Of a DNA stretch of 63,764 bases, positions 34,644-44,026 are shown in pieces. The notes under the pieces were generated by a model. It was not told the origin of the DNA and did not search any database. It saw only the letters and a list, made by a program, of their open reading frames with translations. Made by a program: the position numbers and the translations under genes. This stretch comes from Streptomyces oceani (GTDB lineage: Bacteria; Actinomycetota; Actinomycetes; Streptomycetales; Streptomycetaceae): NCBI RefSeq assembly GCF_001751245.1, contig NZ_LJGU01000114.1, positions 260,324 through 324,087 on the forward strand, read 5' to 3'. Each line of letters begins with the position of its first letter. Positions within the stretch are counted from its first letter, which is position 1.

Positions 34644-35956
34644 GCTGGTGCGCTCCCTTGGAGTTCGGCCTCGGCGGTGCGCAGGGCGCGTTCGAGGATG
34701 CCGGCGCCCTCCTCCGCCTCGGCCACGGTCAACGACAGTGGTGGCGCGATACGCAGGGCGCTGCCCCCGCTGGGGCTGCCGCCCTTGCCGATCAGCAGTC
34801 CGCCCTCCCGCGCGGCCTCCAGCACCAGGGAGGCCGCGGGCAGGGAGGGCTCGTCGGTGCCGGGGTGGACGAGTTCGACTCCGGTCATCAGGCCCCGGCC
34901 GCGCACTTCCCGTACGACGCCCAGACCGGCGGCGGCCTCCCGCAGGCGCTCGCGCAACAGGCCGCCGACCCGGCGGGCGTTGCCCTGGAGGTCGTGCTCC
35001 AGCAGGTAGTCGAGGTTGGCTCGGCCGGCGGCCATGGTGACGGGGCTGCCGCCGAAGGTGGAGATGCTGTTCGCGTCGAGGCAGTTCATGATCTCGGCGG
35101 GGGCGACGACGCCGCCGACGGACATGCCGTTGCCGATGCCCTTGGCGAAGGTGAGCATGTCCGGCGGCCCGGCCTGGTCATGGGCCTGCCAGCCCCAGAA
35201 GTGGTCGCCGGTGCGGCCCCAGCCGGTCTGCACCTCGTCCGAGATCCACAGGATGCCGTGCTCCCGCAACACCTCGCGGAACGCGGCGTACAGCCCGTCC
35301 GGCGGTGCGGTGAACCCGCCGACGCCCTGCACCGGTTCGGCGATCAGCGCCGCCGCTCCCCCGCGCGTCTGGCCGAGCATGTCGCGCAGGTCGGCGACGC
35401 AGGCGGCGGTGAAGTCCGCGTCGTCCAGTTCGGCGAACGGTCCGCGGTGCCGGACGCCGCCGTGTACGTACAGCGTGCGCAGCGGGGAGAGGCTCGTCGG
35501 AGCCCAGGACTGGTTGCCGGTGACGCCGACGGCGGAGAAGGACCGGCCGTGGTAGGCGTTCCGCATCGCCAGCACCTGGTTGGAGCGGCGGTAGGTGGTG
35601 GCGAGCAGCAGCGCGGCGTCGTTGGCCTCGGTGCCGGAGGTGGTGAAGAAGACCCGGGCGTCGGGGATGCCGGACAGCTCCGCGATCCGCTCCGCCAGGT
35701 CCACCATGGGGCGGTTGAGATAGAGGGTGGAGCTGTGCAGGATGCGGCTGGCCTGCTCGTGGACGGCCTTGGTGACCTCAGGCAGCGCGTGCGCCGTCAT
35801 GGTGGTCAGGATGCCGCCGAAGAAGTCGAGGTAGCGGTTCCCCTCCGCGTCCCAGACGTGCCGGCCCTCGCCGTGGGTGATCTCCAGCGGGCGGTCGTAG
35901 TAGAGCGCGAGCCAGTCGGGCAGGACGGCGCGGTGCCGCTCGTGGAGTTCGCTCAC
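34640..35956 (-). CDS. Class III aminotransferase (beta-alanine:pyruvate type)
   Basis: This 438-residue PLP enzyme probably converts beta-alanine or 3-aminoisobutyrate, the end products of pyrimidine breakdown, to the semialdehyde. The PLP lysine lies in LTFAKGIGNGM (near 272), with ISDEVQTGWGRTG near 240 and FFTTSGTEANDAAL near 105. GTG 35956 overlaps the preceding stop as GTGA, which fixes the start; the longer open frame would run into the upstream gene. Its own stop overlaps the dihydropyrimidinase start. Confidence 0.92.
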   Translation of the reverse strand: MSELHERHRAVLPDWLALYYDRPLEITHGEGRHVWDAEGNRYLDFFGGILTTMTAHALPEVTKAVHEQASRILHSSTLYLNRPMVDLAERIAELSGIPDARVFFTTSGTEANDAALLLATTYRRSNQVLAMRNAYHGRSFSAVGVTGNQSWAPTSLSPLRTLYVHGGVRHRGPFAELDDADFTAACVADLRDMLGQTRGGAAALIAEPVQGVGGFTAPPDGLYAAFREVLREHGILWISDEVQTGWGRTGDHFWGWQAHDQAGPPDMLTFAKGIGNGMSVGGVVAPAEIMNCLDANSISTFGGSPVTMAAGRANLDYLLEHDLQGNARRVGGLLRERLREAAAGLGVVREVRGRGLMTGVELVHPGTDEPSLPAASLVLEAAREGGLLIGKGGSPSGGSALRIAPPLSLTVAEAEEGAGILERALRTAEAELQGSAPA

Positions 35957-36795
35957 GGCCGCACCAACCCGTCGTACGCGTCGGGGCGGCGGTCCCGGTA
36001 GAAGGCCCACTGCTGGCGGACCTCGTCGATCATCGACATCTCGAGGTCGCGTACGAGGAGCTCCTCCTGCTTGTCGCTGGCGGCGTCACCGACGAGTTGG
36101 CCGCGGGGGTCGACGAAGTAGCTGGTGCCGTAGAAGTCGTTGTCGCCGTACTCCTCGGTACCCACCCGGTTGATGGCGGCGATGAAGTACTCGTTGGCGA
36201 CGGCCGCCGCGGGCTGCTCCAGTTGCCACAGGTACGAGGAGAGGCCGCGGGAGGTGGCCGAGGGGTTGTAGACGAGTTGGGCGCCGGCCAGGCCCAGCGC
36301 CCGCCAGCCCTCGGGGAAGTGCCGGTCGTAGCAGATGTAGACGCCGACGCGGCCGACGGCGGTGTCGAAGACCGGCCAGCCGAGGTTGCCGGGCTTGAAG
36401 TAGTACTTCTCCCAGAATCCCTTCAGCTGCGGGATGTGGTGCTTGCGGTAGGAGCCGAGCACCGTGCCGTCCGCGTCGATGACGACGGCGGTGTTGTAGT
36501 AGAAGCCGGACTGCTCGACCTCGAAGACCGGTACCACCAGCACCATCCCGGTCTCCCTGGCCAGTTCCCGCATCCGCAGCACGGTGGGGCCGTCCGGCAC
36601 CGGTTCGGCCCACCTGTAGTGCTCGGGGTCCTGGACCTGGCAGAAGTAGGGGGCGTTGAAGACCTCCTGGAAGCCGATGATCCCGGCCCCCTGCCGCGCG
36701 GCCTCCCGGGCGTGCTTCTCGTGCTTCTCGATCATCGACTCGGTGTCGCCGGTCCAGGTGGCCTGCACCAGTGCGGCGCGTACAACATCGGGCAT
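35953..36795 (-). CDS. Beta-ureidopropionase (nitrilase superfamily)
   Basis: This 280-residue carbon-nitrogen hydrolase splits N-carbamoyl-beta-alanine into beta-alanine, CO2 and ammonia. The Glu-Lys-Cys triad is visible: Glu in GFQEVFNAPYF (near 44), Lys in YRKHHIPQLKG (near 118) and Cys in VYICYDRHFPEG (near 155). ATG 36795 has AAAGGAG upstream. It is the first gene of the operon, so the promoter should lie in the 293 bp before it. Confidence 0.92.
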   Translation of the reverse strand: MPDVVRAALVQATWTGDTESMIEKHEKHAREAARQGAGIIGFQEVFNAPYFCQVQDPEHYRWAEPVPDGPTVLRMRELARETGMVLVVPVFEVEQSGFYYNTAVVIDADGTVLGSYRKHHIPQLKGFWEKYYFKPGNLGWPVFDTAVGRVGVYICYDRHFPEGWRALGLAGAQLVYNPSATSRGLSSYLWQLEQPAAAVANEYFIAAINRVGTEEYGDNDFYGTSYFVDPRGQLVGDAASDKQEELLVRDLEMSMIDEVRQQWAFYRDRRPDAYDGLVRP

Positions 36796-37017
36796 GATCG
36801 GCTCCTTTGTACGGGCGTCAGCCAGGCTTGACCCGCGTAGACCCGCCCCTACGAGGGGATCTCCGCAGGCTTGTGACCGTAAGTCCCGGCACCGGCGGCG
36901 GCAAGGGCATCGACGTCAGGTCGCGAGATCCGGCCGGGCGCGGTACGCGTACGGAGGAGCCCTCGTGACGGGGCCCGGCCGGGACGCCCACGGAGCAGCG
37001 GGCGACCCTGGGCACGC

Positions 37018-37058
37018 GGCGGCCGGGGAACGGGCCGTCCGCCCGCTCCCCGGCCGCC
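37018..37058 (-). terminator. Terminator hairpin downstream of gamma-glutamyltransferase
   Basis: A perfect 12-bp stem, GGCGGCCGGGGA (37018-37029) with TCCCCGGCCGCC (37047-37058), 17-nt loop, begins 31 bp beyond the ggt stop on the minus strand. Confidence 0.65.
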
Positions 37059-37088
37059 CGAAGCGTCCGTGAACCGCCGGGCGCTCGC

Positions 37089-38945
37089 TCAGTCCGTCGG
37101 GCGCACCACCTGTGCCGAGCCGCCGCCCCGCCGCTCCGGTTCGGCCGCCGCGCGCAGCCGACCGTCCTCCAGCACGCGGATGCCGGTGGCCGCGCCGATC
37201 TCCGGCGTGGTCTCGAAGCGATGCCCCAGCTCGGCCAGTTCGTCCCGTACCGGGCTGTCCGCCAACCCGGGCTCCACCTCGGTGGTCTCCGTGTTGCGTT
37301 GGGTGGCGCGGGGCGCGGCGAGCGCCTCCGGCAGGCTCATGCCCCGGTCGACGTGGTTGGTCAGGGTCTGCAACACCGTGGTGATGATCGTCGAGCCGCC
37401 CGGCGAGCCCAGTGCGAACGCCGGCTCGCCGTCCTTCAGCACGATGGTCGGCGACATCGAGGACCGCGGACGCTTGCCCGGGCCGGGCAGGTTCGGGTCC
37501 GGCACCCGGGCGTCGGCCGGTTCGAAGGAGAAGTCGGTCAGCTCGTTGTTGAGCAGGAACCCGCGGTCCGGCACGGTCATCGCGCTGCCGCCGGTCTGTT
37601 CGATGGTCAGGGTGTACGACACGACGTTGCCCCAGCGGTCGGCGACCGTCAGATGCGTGGTGCTCTCCCCCTCGTACGTCAGGGGCGCGACCTCGCCAGT
37701 CGACCCGCAGTCCTCCGGATCACGCGGGTCCCCGGCCGGCAGCGGGCTCGTCAGCGCCTTGTCGTCCTGGATCAGACAACCTCGGCTGTCCGCGAAGTCC
37801 TGGGAGAGCAGCCCCTTCGTGGGGACGTCCTCGTGCGCCGGGTCGCCGACCCACCGGCCGCGGTCGGCGTAGGCGATCCGGCTGGCCTCGATGTAGCGGT
37901 GCAGGTAGTCCCGTTCGTCGAGCTTGTCCAGGTCGAAAGACTCGAGGATGTTCAACGCCTCGCCCACGGTCGTGCCGCCGGAGGAGGACGGCGCCATCCC
38001 GTAGACGTCCAGGCCACGGTACTCGGAGCGGGTGGGCTGCTGGGCCTTCACGTCGTAGGCGCTCAGGTCCTCCGTGGTCATGTCGCCGGGCCGCACCCGG
38101 CGTTCGCTGTCCGGGGCCACCGGGGGCTTCCGGACGGTGCTCACGATGTCGCGCGCCAGGTCGCCCTCGTAGAGCGCCTCGGTGCCCTCCCGGCCGAGGA
38201 GGCGGTACGTACGCGCCAGGTCGGGGTTGCGGAGGGTGGAGCCGACCTCGGGCAGTTCGCCGTCGGGCAGGAAGAGTTCGGCGCTCGCGGGGAAGTCGCG
38301 GAAGCGTTCCTCGTTGCCGGCGGTCTGCTCCCGGAAGGTCTCGTCCACCGTGAAGCCGCGCTGGGCCAACCGTTGGGCGGGCCTCAGCGCCTCGCCGAGC
38401 GAGTTGGTGCCCCACTCGTCGAGCGCGGACTCCCAGGTGGCGGGAGTTCCCGGAGTGCCCACGCTGAGACCGCTGGTGACCGCCTCGTCGAAGGGCAGCG
38501 GCTCGCCGTCCTCCAGGAAGAGGTTCTTGTCGGCGCTCAACGGGGCCCGCTCCCGGCCGTCGATGGTACGCACCTCGCCGCTGTCCGCGTCGTAGTAGAC
38601 GAAGTACCCGCCGCCGCCCAGGCCGGCCGAGTACGGCTCGGTGACGCCCAGCGCGGCTGCCGTGGCCACCGCGGCGTCCACCGCGTTGCCGCCGCGGCGG
38701 AGTACGTCGATCCCGATCGCGGACGCCTCCGGGTCCACGCTGGAGACCGCCCCGCCCCGGCCGGTGGCGACCGGGGACTTGGCCGGTGGCTCGTGCGCCC
38801 CGGCCCGCTCGGAGGAGCCGGAACCGCCGGGCGACCGGGCCGCCGAGTCCGCCGAGGCGGGCGCCCCGGGGACCGCGGCGCCGAGTGTCCCGACCGCCGC
38901 CACGGTGGTCAGTAGGGAGACTAGCCGGGTGGTGCGACGGCGCAT
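37089..38945 (-). CDS. ggt: Secreted gamma-glutamyltransferase
   Basis: This 618-residue enzyme transfers or hydrolyses gamma-glutamyl groups of glutathione and related peptides outside the cell. It has a signal peptide (RRR start, hydrophobic 9-30, probable cut after APASA), a spacer, and the ggt fold from about residue 70 (GGAVSSVDPEASAIGIDVLR, then RGGNAVDAAVAT). The autocleavage Thr that becomes the nucleophile is in ESTTHLTVADRWGN, near residue 428, and SPGGSTIIT follows in the small subunit. ATG 38945 has a GGAGG site; the frame upstream lacks a signal-like start. Confidence 0.93.
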   Translation of the reverse strand: MRRRTTRLVSLLTTVAAVGTLGAAVPGAPASADSAARSPGGSGSSERAGAHEPPAKSPVATGRGGAVSSVDPEASAIGIDVLRRGGNAVDAAVATAAALGVTEPYSAGLGGGGYFVYYDADSGEVRTIDGRERAPLSADKNLFLEDGEPLPFDEAVTSGLSVGTPGTPATWESALDEWGTNSLGEALRPAQRLAQRGFTVDETFREQTAGNEERFRDFPASAELFLPDGELPEVGSTLRNPDLARTYRLLGREGTEALYEGDLARDIVSTVRKPPVAPDSERRVRPGDMTTEDLSAYDVKAQQPTRSEYRGLDVYGMAPSSSGGTTVGEALNILESFDLDKLDERDYLHRYIEASRIAYADRGRWVGDPAHEDVPTKGLLSQDFADSRGCLIQDDKALTSPLPAGDPRDPEDCGSTGEVAPLTYEGESTTHLTVADRWGNVVSYTLTIEQTGGSAMTVPDRGFLLNNELTDFSFEPADARVPDPNLPGPGKRPRSSMSPTIVLKDGEPAFALGSPGGSTIITTVLQTLTNHVDRGMSLPEALAAPRATQRNTETTEVEPGLADSPVRDELAELGHRFETTPEIGAATGIRVLEDGRLRAAAEPERRGGGSAQVVRPTD

Positions 38946-39156
38946 CAGACCTCCAACGGTCACGCGAGTAAACACAGCTGCGGACGTACGAGTTGAGGGG
39001 CGTACGACATCCACGCGCGAGCCCGCGCACGCACGCGTCCGCCGTTGTGGGTGGTGCGCCTGTGACACCGGCGCGCGCAGCAGCGTAGCGCCGTACCAGC
39101 GCACGCGTCAGCATCCCGCGCACACAAGTTGTCCATGACATGTACGCTGCCGCCCC

Positions 39157-39981
39157 ATGACTGACTACCTGCGCGAGATCGTGCTCGGCCTGCTCGTGGC
39201 CGGCGTCACGGGGTCGATGGGCTGGTTCGCGCGCACCTACCTGTGGCGGCGCAAGCTGCGCCGTAAGCAGCGCTTCCTGGGACTGCCGACCAACTCCGAG
39301 TGTGTGCTGGTGGTCAATCGTGAGGCCGGCACCACCGACCGGGTGGTCGCGCGCAACGACGTGTTCACCATGCTGGAACTGTCCGCGCTCATCAAGGACT
39401 GCGGCGCGAACGCGGACGTCATCGCGCACGACGTGACCCAGCAGGGCTTCGGCGAGCGCACGGAGTTCTGCGTGGGCGGCCCGGTGTCGAACCACCGGAT
39501 GAACGCGCACCTGCAGTCCCTGCTGCCCGGTGTACAGGTGAACAACCAGCTGGCGGGCGGATCAGCGTACCAGGTCAGCTTCACCATCGGCGGCGAGCGG
39601 TATGCGATGGAGAAGGGCACCGCGGAGTACGTCCTGCTGGCGCGGCTGACCGCCGGTCAGGACTCCGACGGTCGGCCGGTGTTCCTGTTCTGCGGCCAGG
39701 CGTCGATCACCAACCAGGCCGCGGCCCGCTACCTCAGTCGGCAGCACACCCGGTTGTCTCGCAAGTACGGCCCGAACGGCACTTTCTGCCTCCTGTTGAA
39801 GGTGGTCAACTCACAGGCGTACGGTCCGGACGTGGTGCAGCTGGTCGGTGACGTGACCCGGGCGGCGACGACGGCGCCGGCTCCGGCGGGCGGCAACGGC
39901 GGGCGACGTGGCGGTCATCGCCGACGTGGCGACTCCGCGAGCCCCCAGTCCTCGGGTCAGTCCTCGGACAGTTCCGCGTAG
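39157..39981 (+). CDS. Membrane-anchored conserved hypothetical protein
   Basis: This 274-residue protein has one N-terminal TM helix (about 7-27) followed by an RRKLRRKQR stop-transfer cluster, so the rest is cytoplasmic. The soluble part (35-235) contains conserved-looking stretches such as CVLVVNREAGTTDRVVARND and ends in a basic, then Ser/Gln-rich tail. Related proteins occur in other Streptomyces; I know of no function. TACGCT ends 8 bases before ATG 39157, so the leader is nearly absent. It converges with and overlaps the next gene by 25 bp. Confidence 0.75.
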   Translation: MTDYLREIVLGLLVAGVTGSMGWFARTYLWRRKLRRKQRFLGLPTNSECVLVVNREAGTTDRVVARNDVFTMLELSALIKDCGANADVIAHDVTQQGFGERTEFCVGGPVSNHRMNAHLQSLLPGVQVNNQLAGGSAYQVSFTIGGERYAMEKGTAEYVLLARLTAGQDSDGRPVFLFCGQASITNQAAARYLSRQHTRLSRKYGPNGTFCLLLKVVNSQAYGPDVVQLVGDVTRAATTAPAPAGGNGGRRGGHRRRGDSASPQSSGQSSDSSA

Positions 39982-40397
39982 ATCTGGGACAACTCGGGCG
40001 TGCCGGTGGCGGCCCAGGCCCGCCCCTCCTCCAGCACGTCCACGTCCCGGCCGGCGGGCAGCACCACGATCGGCTGCCCGTCGGACCGCAGGCGCCACCT
40101 CGCGCCGGGGACCGTACGCACGATGACGGTGCCCAGGTAGTGCCCGGCGTCACCGCCCAGCCACTCCAACGCCTCGGGGTCGTCCCGCCAGCGCGGCACC
40201 AGTTGGTCGAGCGCGGCCAGGGAGTCCGGCTGGTCGTCCAGCTCCACTCCAGCCTCCTCGGCGTGCACCCGCAGCAGCTCGCACTCCGCGAGGAGTTCGG
40301 CGGCTCCCTCCGGGTCCCGGCTCAGAGCGTCGGCGAGGGGGGCGGCGTCCGCTCCCTCATGCCTCCTGCGCCAGTGCTCCACGAAGGGGATGTGCAT
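39957..40397 (-). CDS. DUF6278-like conserved hypothetical protein
   Basis: This 146-residue, acidic protein begins MHIPFVEHWRRRHEG and contains ELLSECELL-type (here ELLAECELLRVHAEEAGVEL) and LVPRWRDDPEALEWLGGDAG segments that I associate with the Streptomyces DUF6278 family. There are no membrane segments. ATG 40397 is chosen because family members start at this point; the upstream frame is not conserved-looking. It overlaps the convergent gene at its 3-prime end by 25 bp. Confidence 0.75.
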   Translation of the reverse strand: MHIPFVEHWRRRHEGADAAPLADALSRDPEGAAELLAECELLRVHAEEAGVELDDQPDSLAALDQLVPRWRDDPEALEWLGGDAGHYLGTVIVRTVPGARWRLRSDGQPIVVLPAGRDVDVLEEGRAWAATGTPELSQIYAELSED

Positions 40398-40480
40398 AAG
40401 GCCAGCCTGGCATCCGTCCCGGCGGCGCGCCAGGCCAAGCACCGGGGCAACCGCGACACTCCCGTCATGAGCGGGGCGTC

Positions 40481-40509
40481 TTGACGCCACCTGTCCGTTT
40501 TCGTACTTT
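40481..40509 (+). promoter_or_regulatory. Consensus-like promoter of the secreted GDSL hydrolase
   Basis: TTGACG (40481-40486), exactly 17 bp, then TACTTT (40504-40509), close to the consensus of the main actinobacterial sigma factor. It gives a leader of about 65 nt. Confidence 0.65.
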
Positions 40510-40580
40510 CACCGCGCACTTGTGGGATCAGCACGGCATCGCACCATCTCTCACCCGTGGATCCATAGAAGGGACACAGC

Positions 40581-42470
40581 GTGCGCGGACGCCTGTGGAG
40601 CATCCTGGTCACCGCAACCCTCCTCAGTACGGCCGTCCCCTCCCTCGCGTTCGCCGAGGCGGAGGACGCCACCACCCCGACGAGGCCAACGAGCGGACCG
40701 GCCAGCGCGTCTGTCGAACCGCGGCCGCTGCCGTGGTACTTCGACAACCGGGCTGTCAGTACGGACCCGGGCGCCGACGGGAGCGGCGGCGGCAGTACGC
40801 ACGCGGACTTCGACGGGGCCGGCAACTCGCTGTCCGCGCGGGACCTGCGGGCCGCCGGCTGGCGTCCCGGGCGCGTACTCGGCATCGACGCGGCGCGGCT
40901 GCGCTGGCCGGACCGCTCGCCGGGGGAAGCGGACAACGTCATCGCGAACGGTCAGCACGTGGCACTGCCGGGCCGGGGCGACGCCGTCTCCTTCCTCGTC
41001 GCCGCCACCGCTCCCGGCAACCCCGGCACGGCGGTCACCGGCTCCGGAACCCTGCACTACCAAGGCGGCGGCAGCGCGGCCTTCCGGCTGCGCGCGCCGG
41101 ACTGGCGGGCCGGGCCACTCAGCACCAAGTCCGTCGCCCTGCCGCACCTCAACACCGGCGGAGGCGGCCAGCGTGCGGAGCGGGTCAAGCTGTACACGGT
41201 GACGGTGCCCGCCGACCAGGACCGCACGATCCGCTCGGTCACCCTGCCCAGGGACCCGGGTCCGGAGGCCGACCTGCACGTCTTCGCCATGTCCGTGCGC
41301 GAGGGCGCACCCGGCTGGACGGGCAGCTGGTCGGCCAGCACCGCCGGTTACACCGACCTCGGCCGCTGGCGGGATCAGACGATGCGACTGGTCGTCCACA
41401 CCTCCGTGGGCGGGCCACGGGCCCGTATCCGGCTGGCGAACACCTTCGCCGCCACTCCGGTGGAGATCGGCGCGGCCTCCATCGCCGTGCGCTCAGAGGG
41501 CGCCTCGGCAGCGCGGGCGCCCGTGCCGCTGCGCTTCGACGGACGGGAGGGGGCGACCGTACCGGCCGGCACGCAGGTGTTCAGCGATCCCGTCGGCTTC
41601 GAGGTGCCCGAGGACACGGACCTGCTCGTCAGCATCCACCTGCCCGGGGAGGTACGCGCGGCACCGGTGCACAGCGAGGCGATGCAGACCTCCTACCTGA
41701 CCGAGGACGGCAGCGGCGACCGTACGGGCGCGAGGGACGGCGCGGCCTACACCCGGACGCTGGAGACCTGGCCGCTGCTGACCGGGGTGGACGTACGCGG
41801 CGGCCCGGGCTCGGTGGTGACGCTCGGCGACTCCATCACCGACGGTGTGGGCTCGACGTCCGGAGCCAACAACCGCTGGCCGGACGTGCTGGCGGACCGG
41901 CTGCTGAACCAGCCGACGAGGGACGACACGAGCGAGCCGGTGCCCGAGTACGGCGTGCTCAACCAGGGCATCTCAGCGAACCGGATCGTCACCGACCGCT
42001 ATCCCGGCGGCGGGATCAGTGCCGACACCGGCGGAGTCAGCGCACAACACCGGCTGGAGCGGGACGTCCTGGCGCAGACCGGAGCGCGCACGGTGGTGCT
42101 CTTCGAGGGCGTGAACGACGTGCGCTGGGGAACCACCGCCGCGGAGGTGATCGCGGGCATGCGGTCGATCGCGGACCGGGCCCGGGAGCGCGGACTGCGG
42201 GTGGTCGCGGCGACGATCGCGCCGTGCGGCGGCTTCCCGGACTGCACGGCCGAGGTGGACGAGCGCCGCCGGACGGTCAACGCCTTCGTACGCGACAGCG
42301 GCGGCACCTTCGACGCCGTCCTCGACTTCGACCGGGTGCTGCGCGACCCGAACCAACCGGGGCGACTGCTGCCGGCCTACGACAGTGGCGACCATCTGCA
42401 CCCCGGGGACACCGGCCTGCGGGCGCTGGGCGAGTCGATCGACCTGCGGCAGCTCGTGCCGGCTGGGTGA
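40581..42470 (+). CDS. Secreted SGNH/GDSL hydrolase
   Basis: This 629-residue protein has a signal peptide (about 1-25, ending SLAFA), an N-terminal beta-rich region (40-400) and a C-terminal SGNH esterase domain (about 410-625). The catalytic blocks are GDSITDG (nucleophile Ser, near 416), the Gly of LNQGISANRI (block II), GVNDVRWG (Asn, block III) and SGDHLHPGDTG (Asp/His, block V). It probably deacylates a polysaccharide or lipid outside the cell. GTG 40581 follows AGAAGGGAC. The large N-terminal part is longer than in simple GDSL lipases. Confidence 0.9.
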   Translation: MRGRLWSILVTATLLSTAVPSLAFAEAEDATTPTRPTSGPASASVEPRPLPWYFDNRAVSTDPGADGSGGGSTHADFDGAGNSLSARDLRAAGWRPGRVLGIDAARLRWPDRSPGEADNVIANGQHVALPGRGDAVSFLVAATAPGNPGTAVTGSGTLHYQGGGSAAFRLRAPDWRAGPLSTKSVALPHLNTGGGGQRAERVKLYTVTVPADQDRTIRSVTLPRDPGPEADLHVFAMSVREGAPGWTGSWSASTAGYTDLGRWRDQTMRLVVHTSVGGPRARIRLANTFAATPVEIGAASIAVRSEGASAARAPVPLRFDGREGATVPAGTQVFSDPVGFEVPEDTDLLVSIHLPGEVRAAPVHSEAMQTSYLTEDGSGDRTGARDGAAYTRTLETWPLLTGVDVRGGPGSVVTLGDSITDGVGSTSGANNRWPDVLADRLLNQPTRDDTSEPVPEYGVLNQGISANRIVTDRYPGGGISADTGGVSAQHRLERDVLAQTGARTVVLFEGVNDVRWGTTAAEVIAGMRSIADRARERGLRVVAATIAPCGGFPDCTAEVDERRRTVNAFVRDSGGTFDAVLDFDRVLRDPNQPGRLLPAYDSGDHLHPGDTGLRALGESIDLRQLVPAG

Positions 42471-42513
42471 CGGAGCGTACGTGCGCACCGAATCCTGCCG
42501 GGCCTCGGTCGTA

Positions 42514-42554
42514 CCGTGCCTGGGCCGGGGACCAGACCGGCGGGACCGGCACGG
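42514..42554. terminator. Candidate bidirectional hairpin between GDSL and exonuclease III genes
   Basis: CCGTGCC (42514-42520) pairs with GGCACGG (42548-42554), with an inner GCCGG/CCGGC stem. It lies in the 97 bp between two convergent genes. Confidence 0.35.
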
Positions 42555-42567
42555 CCCACGGCCCGGG

Positions 42568-43347
42568 TCACACCGCGATATCCACGACGACCGGAGCGTG
42601 GTCCGAGGGCCCTTTGCCCTTACGCGCCTCCCGGTCGACGTACGCGTCGGAGACGGCCTCCTCGAACGGGGCGTTGCCGTACACCAGGTCGATGCGCATG
42701 CCCCTGTTCTTCGGGAAGCCCAGCTCCCGGTAGTCCCAGTAGGTGAACGGCTGGTCGTACTTCAACGGGCGGGGCACCACGTCCGCCAGCCCCGTCTCCC
42801 GCAACGCCGCCAGCGCGGCCCGTTCCGCCTCCGTGACGTGCGTGGCGCCGTCGAAGCGGGACCGGTCCCAGACGTCCGCGTCCGTCGGCGCGATGTTGTA
42901 GTCCCCGAGCACCGCGAACGGCAGCTCGCCACCGGCTTCCTGCTCGGCGGCCTTACGCAGGGCGTCCAGCCACTCCAGCTTGTACTCGAAGTGCGGGTGC
43001 CCGACCTCACGGCCGTTGGGGACGTACACCGACCAGACCCGGATCCCGCCGCAGGTGGCCGCGACCGCGCGCGGCTCTCGCACGCCGTCGTACGCCGGAG
43101 CGTCCGGCAGCGCGGTCACCGGGGCCGCCAGTCCGACGCGGGAGAGCACCGCCACGCCGTTCCACCGCCCGTCGGCACTGATCACCGCCTCGTATCCCAG
43201 CTCGCGCAGCGGCTCGGCGGGAAACGCCTCCGCGGAGCACTTCAGCTCCTGGAGGCACACGACGTCGGGGGCGGTGCTCTCCAGCCAGGCCGTCAGCCGG
43301 GGCAGCCGGACCGTGACGGAGTTGACGTTCCAGGTCGCGATTCTCAT
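42568..43347 (-). CDS. xthA: Exodeoxyribonuclease III
   Basis: This 259-residue AP endonuclease/3-prime exonuclease of the EEP superfamily acts in base-excision repair. The motifs are ATWNVNSVTVRLPRL (4-18), LQELKCS with the metal Glu near 34, VYVPNGREVGHPHFEYKLEW, GDYNIAPTD near 148 and the catalytic His in GPSDHAPVV near 250. It is the last gene of a three-gene minus-strand unit, 9 bp after a metallo-hydrolase gene. Confidence 0.93.
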   Translation of the reverse strand: MRIATWNVNSVTVRLPRLTAWLESTAPDVVCLQELKCSAEAFPAEPLRELGYEAVISADGRWNGVAVLSRVGLAAPVTALPDAPAYDGVREPRAVAATCGGIRVWSVYVPNGREVGHPHFEYKLEWLDALRKAAEQEAGGELPFAVLGDYNIAPTDADVWDRSRFDGATHVTEAERAALAALRETGLADVVPRPLKYDQPFTYWDYRELGFPKNRGMRIDLVYGNAPFEEAVSDAYVDREARKGKGPSDHAPVVVDIAV

Positions 43348-43356
43348 GCGGGAAAC

Positions 43357-44022
43357 CTACCTCCCGGCACTGACAGAGATGCTGGAGCCGGGTGCCAGCC
43401 GAGTGTGCTCGGCCCCGCCGACGCCGGGCCCGTCCGGGCCGAGCATCCGGCCGTAGATCCCGAAGGCCGGTTCCGCCAGCAGTCCGTCGTGCACGTCGAA
43501 GGCCCGCCGGGGCCGCACTTCCCGCAGGTAGTCGATGACCTCTGACACCTTGCTCCAGGGTGCCTGTACCGGCAGCAGGAGGGTGTCGACCGGGCGGTCG
43601 GGGACGGTGAGGGCGTCGCCGGGGTGGAAGACGGCGCCATCGACCACGAAACCGATATTGGCGATCCTGGGGATGTCCGGATGGATCACCGCGTGCAGCT
43701 CACCGTGCACCTCGACCTCGAAGCCGGCCGCCGAGAAGGTGTCGCCGTGCCCCACCGTGTGCACCCGCCCGGGAAACGCGGCGGAGATCTGGCCGGCGAC
43801 ACCGCCCAGGGTCCAGATCTCCGCCGCCGGGTTCGCCTCCATGGCGGCGCGCAGCCGGCTCTCGTCGAAGTGGTCCGGGTGCTCGTGGGTGATCAGCAGG
43901 ACGTCCGCCCCCAGAGCCGCCTCCGGCTCGGTGAAGCCACCGGGGTCGATCACGAGGGTGTGGTCGTCCTTCGTCAGGCGCACGCAGGCGTGACCTTTCT
44001 TCGTCAGATCCATGCCCGCCAT
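43357..44022 (-). CDS. MBL-fold metallo-hydrolase (UlaG-like)
   Basis: This 221-residue metallo-beta-lactamase-fold protein has the metal motif THEHPDHFD (about 49-57), an upstream DPGG strand and a late His in the FHPGDAL region. It resembles the beta-lactamase-superfamily type that is only weakly characterised. ATG 44022 has GGAGGAG about 9 bases upstream and starts 4 bp after the PcaL stop, so the two genes are co-translated; ATG 44013 is an alternative. Confidence 0.87.
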   Translation of the reverse strand: MAGMDLTKKGHACVRLTKDDHTLVIDPGGFTEPEAALGADVLLITHEHPDHFDESRLRAAMEANPAAEIWTLGGVAGQISAAFPGRVHTVGHGDTFSAAGFEVEVHGELHAVIHPDIPRIANIGFVVDGAVFHPGDALTVPDRPVDTLLLPVQAPWSKVSEVIDYLREVRPRRAFDVHDGLLAEPAFGIYGRMLGPDGPGVGGAEHTRLAPGSSISVSAGR

Positions 44023-44026
44023 TGTC

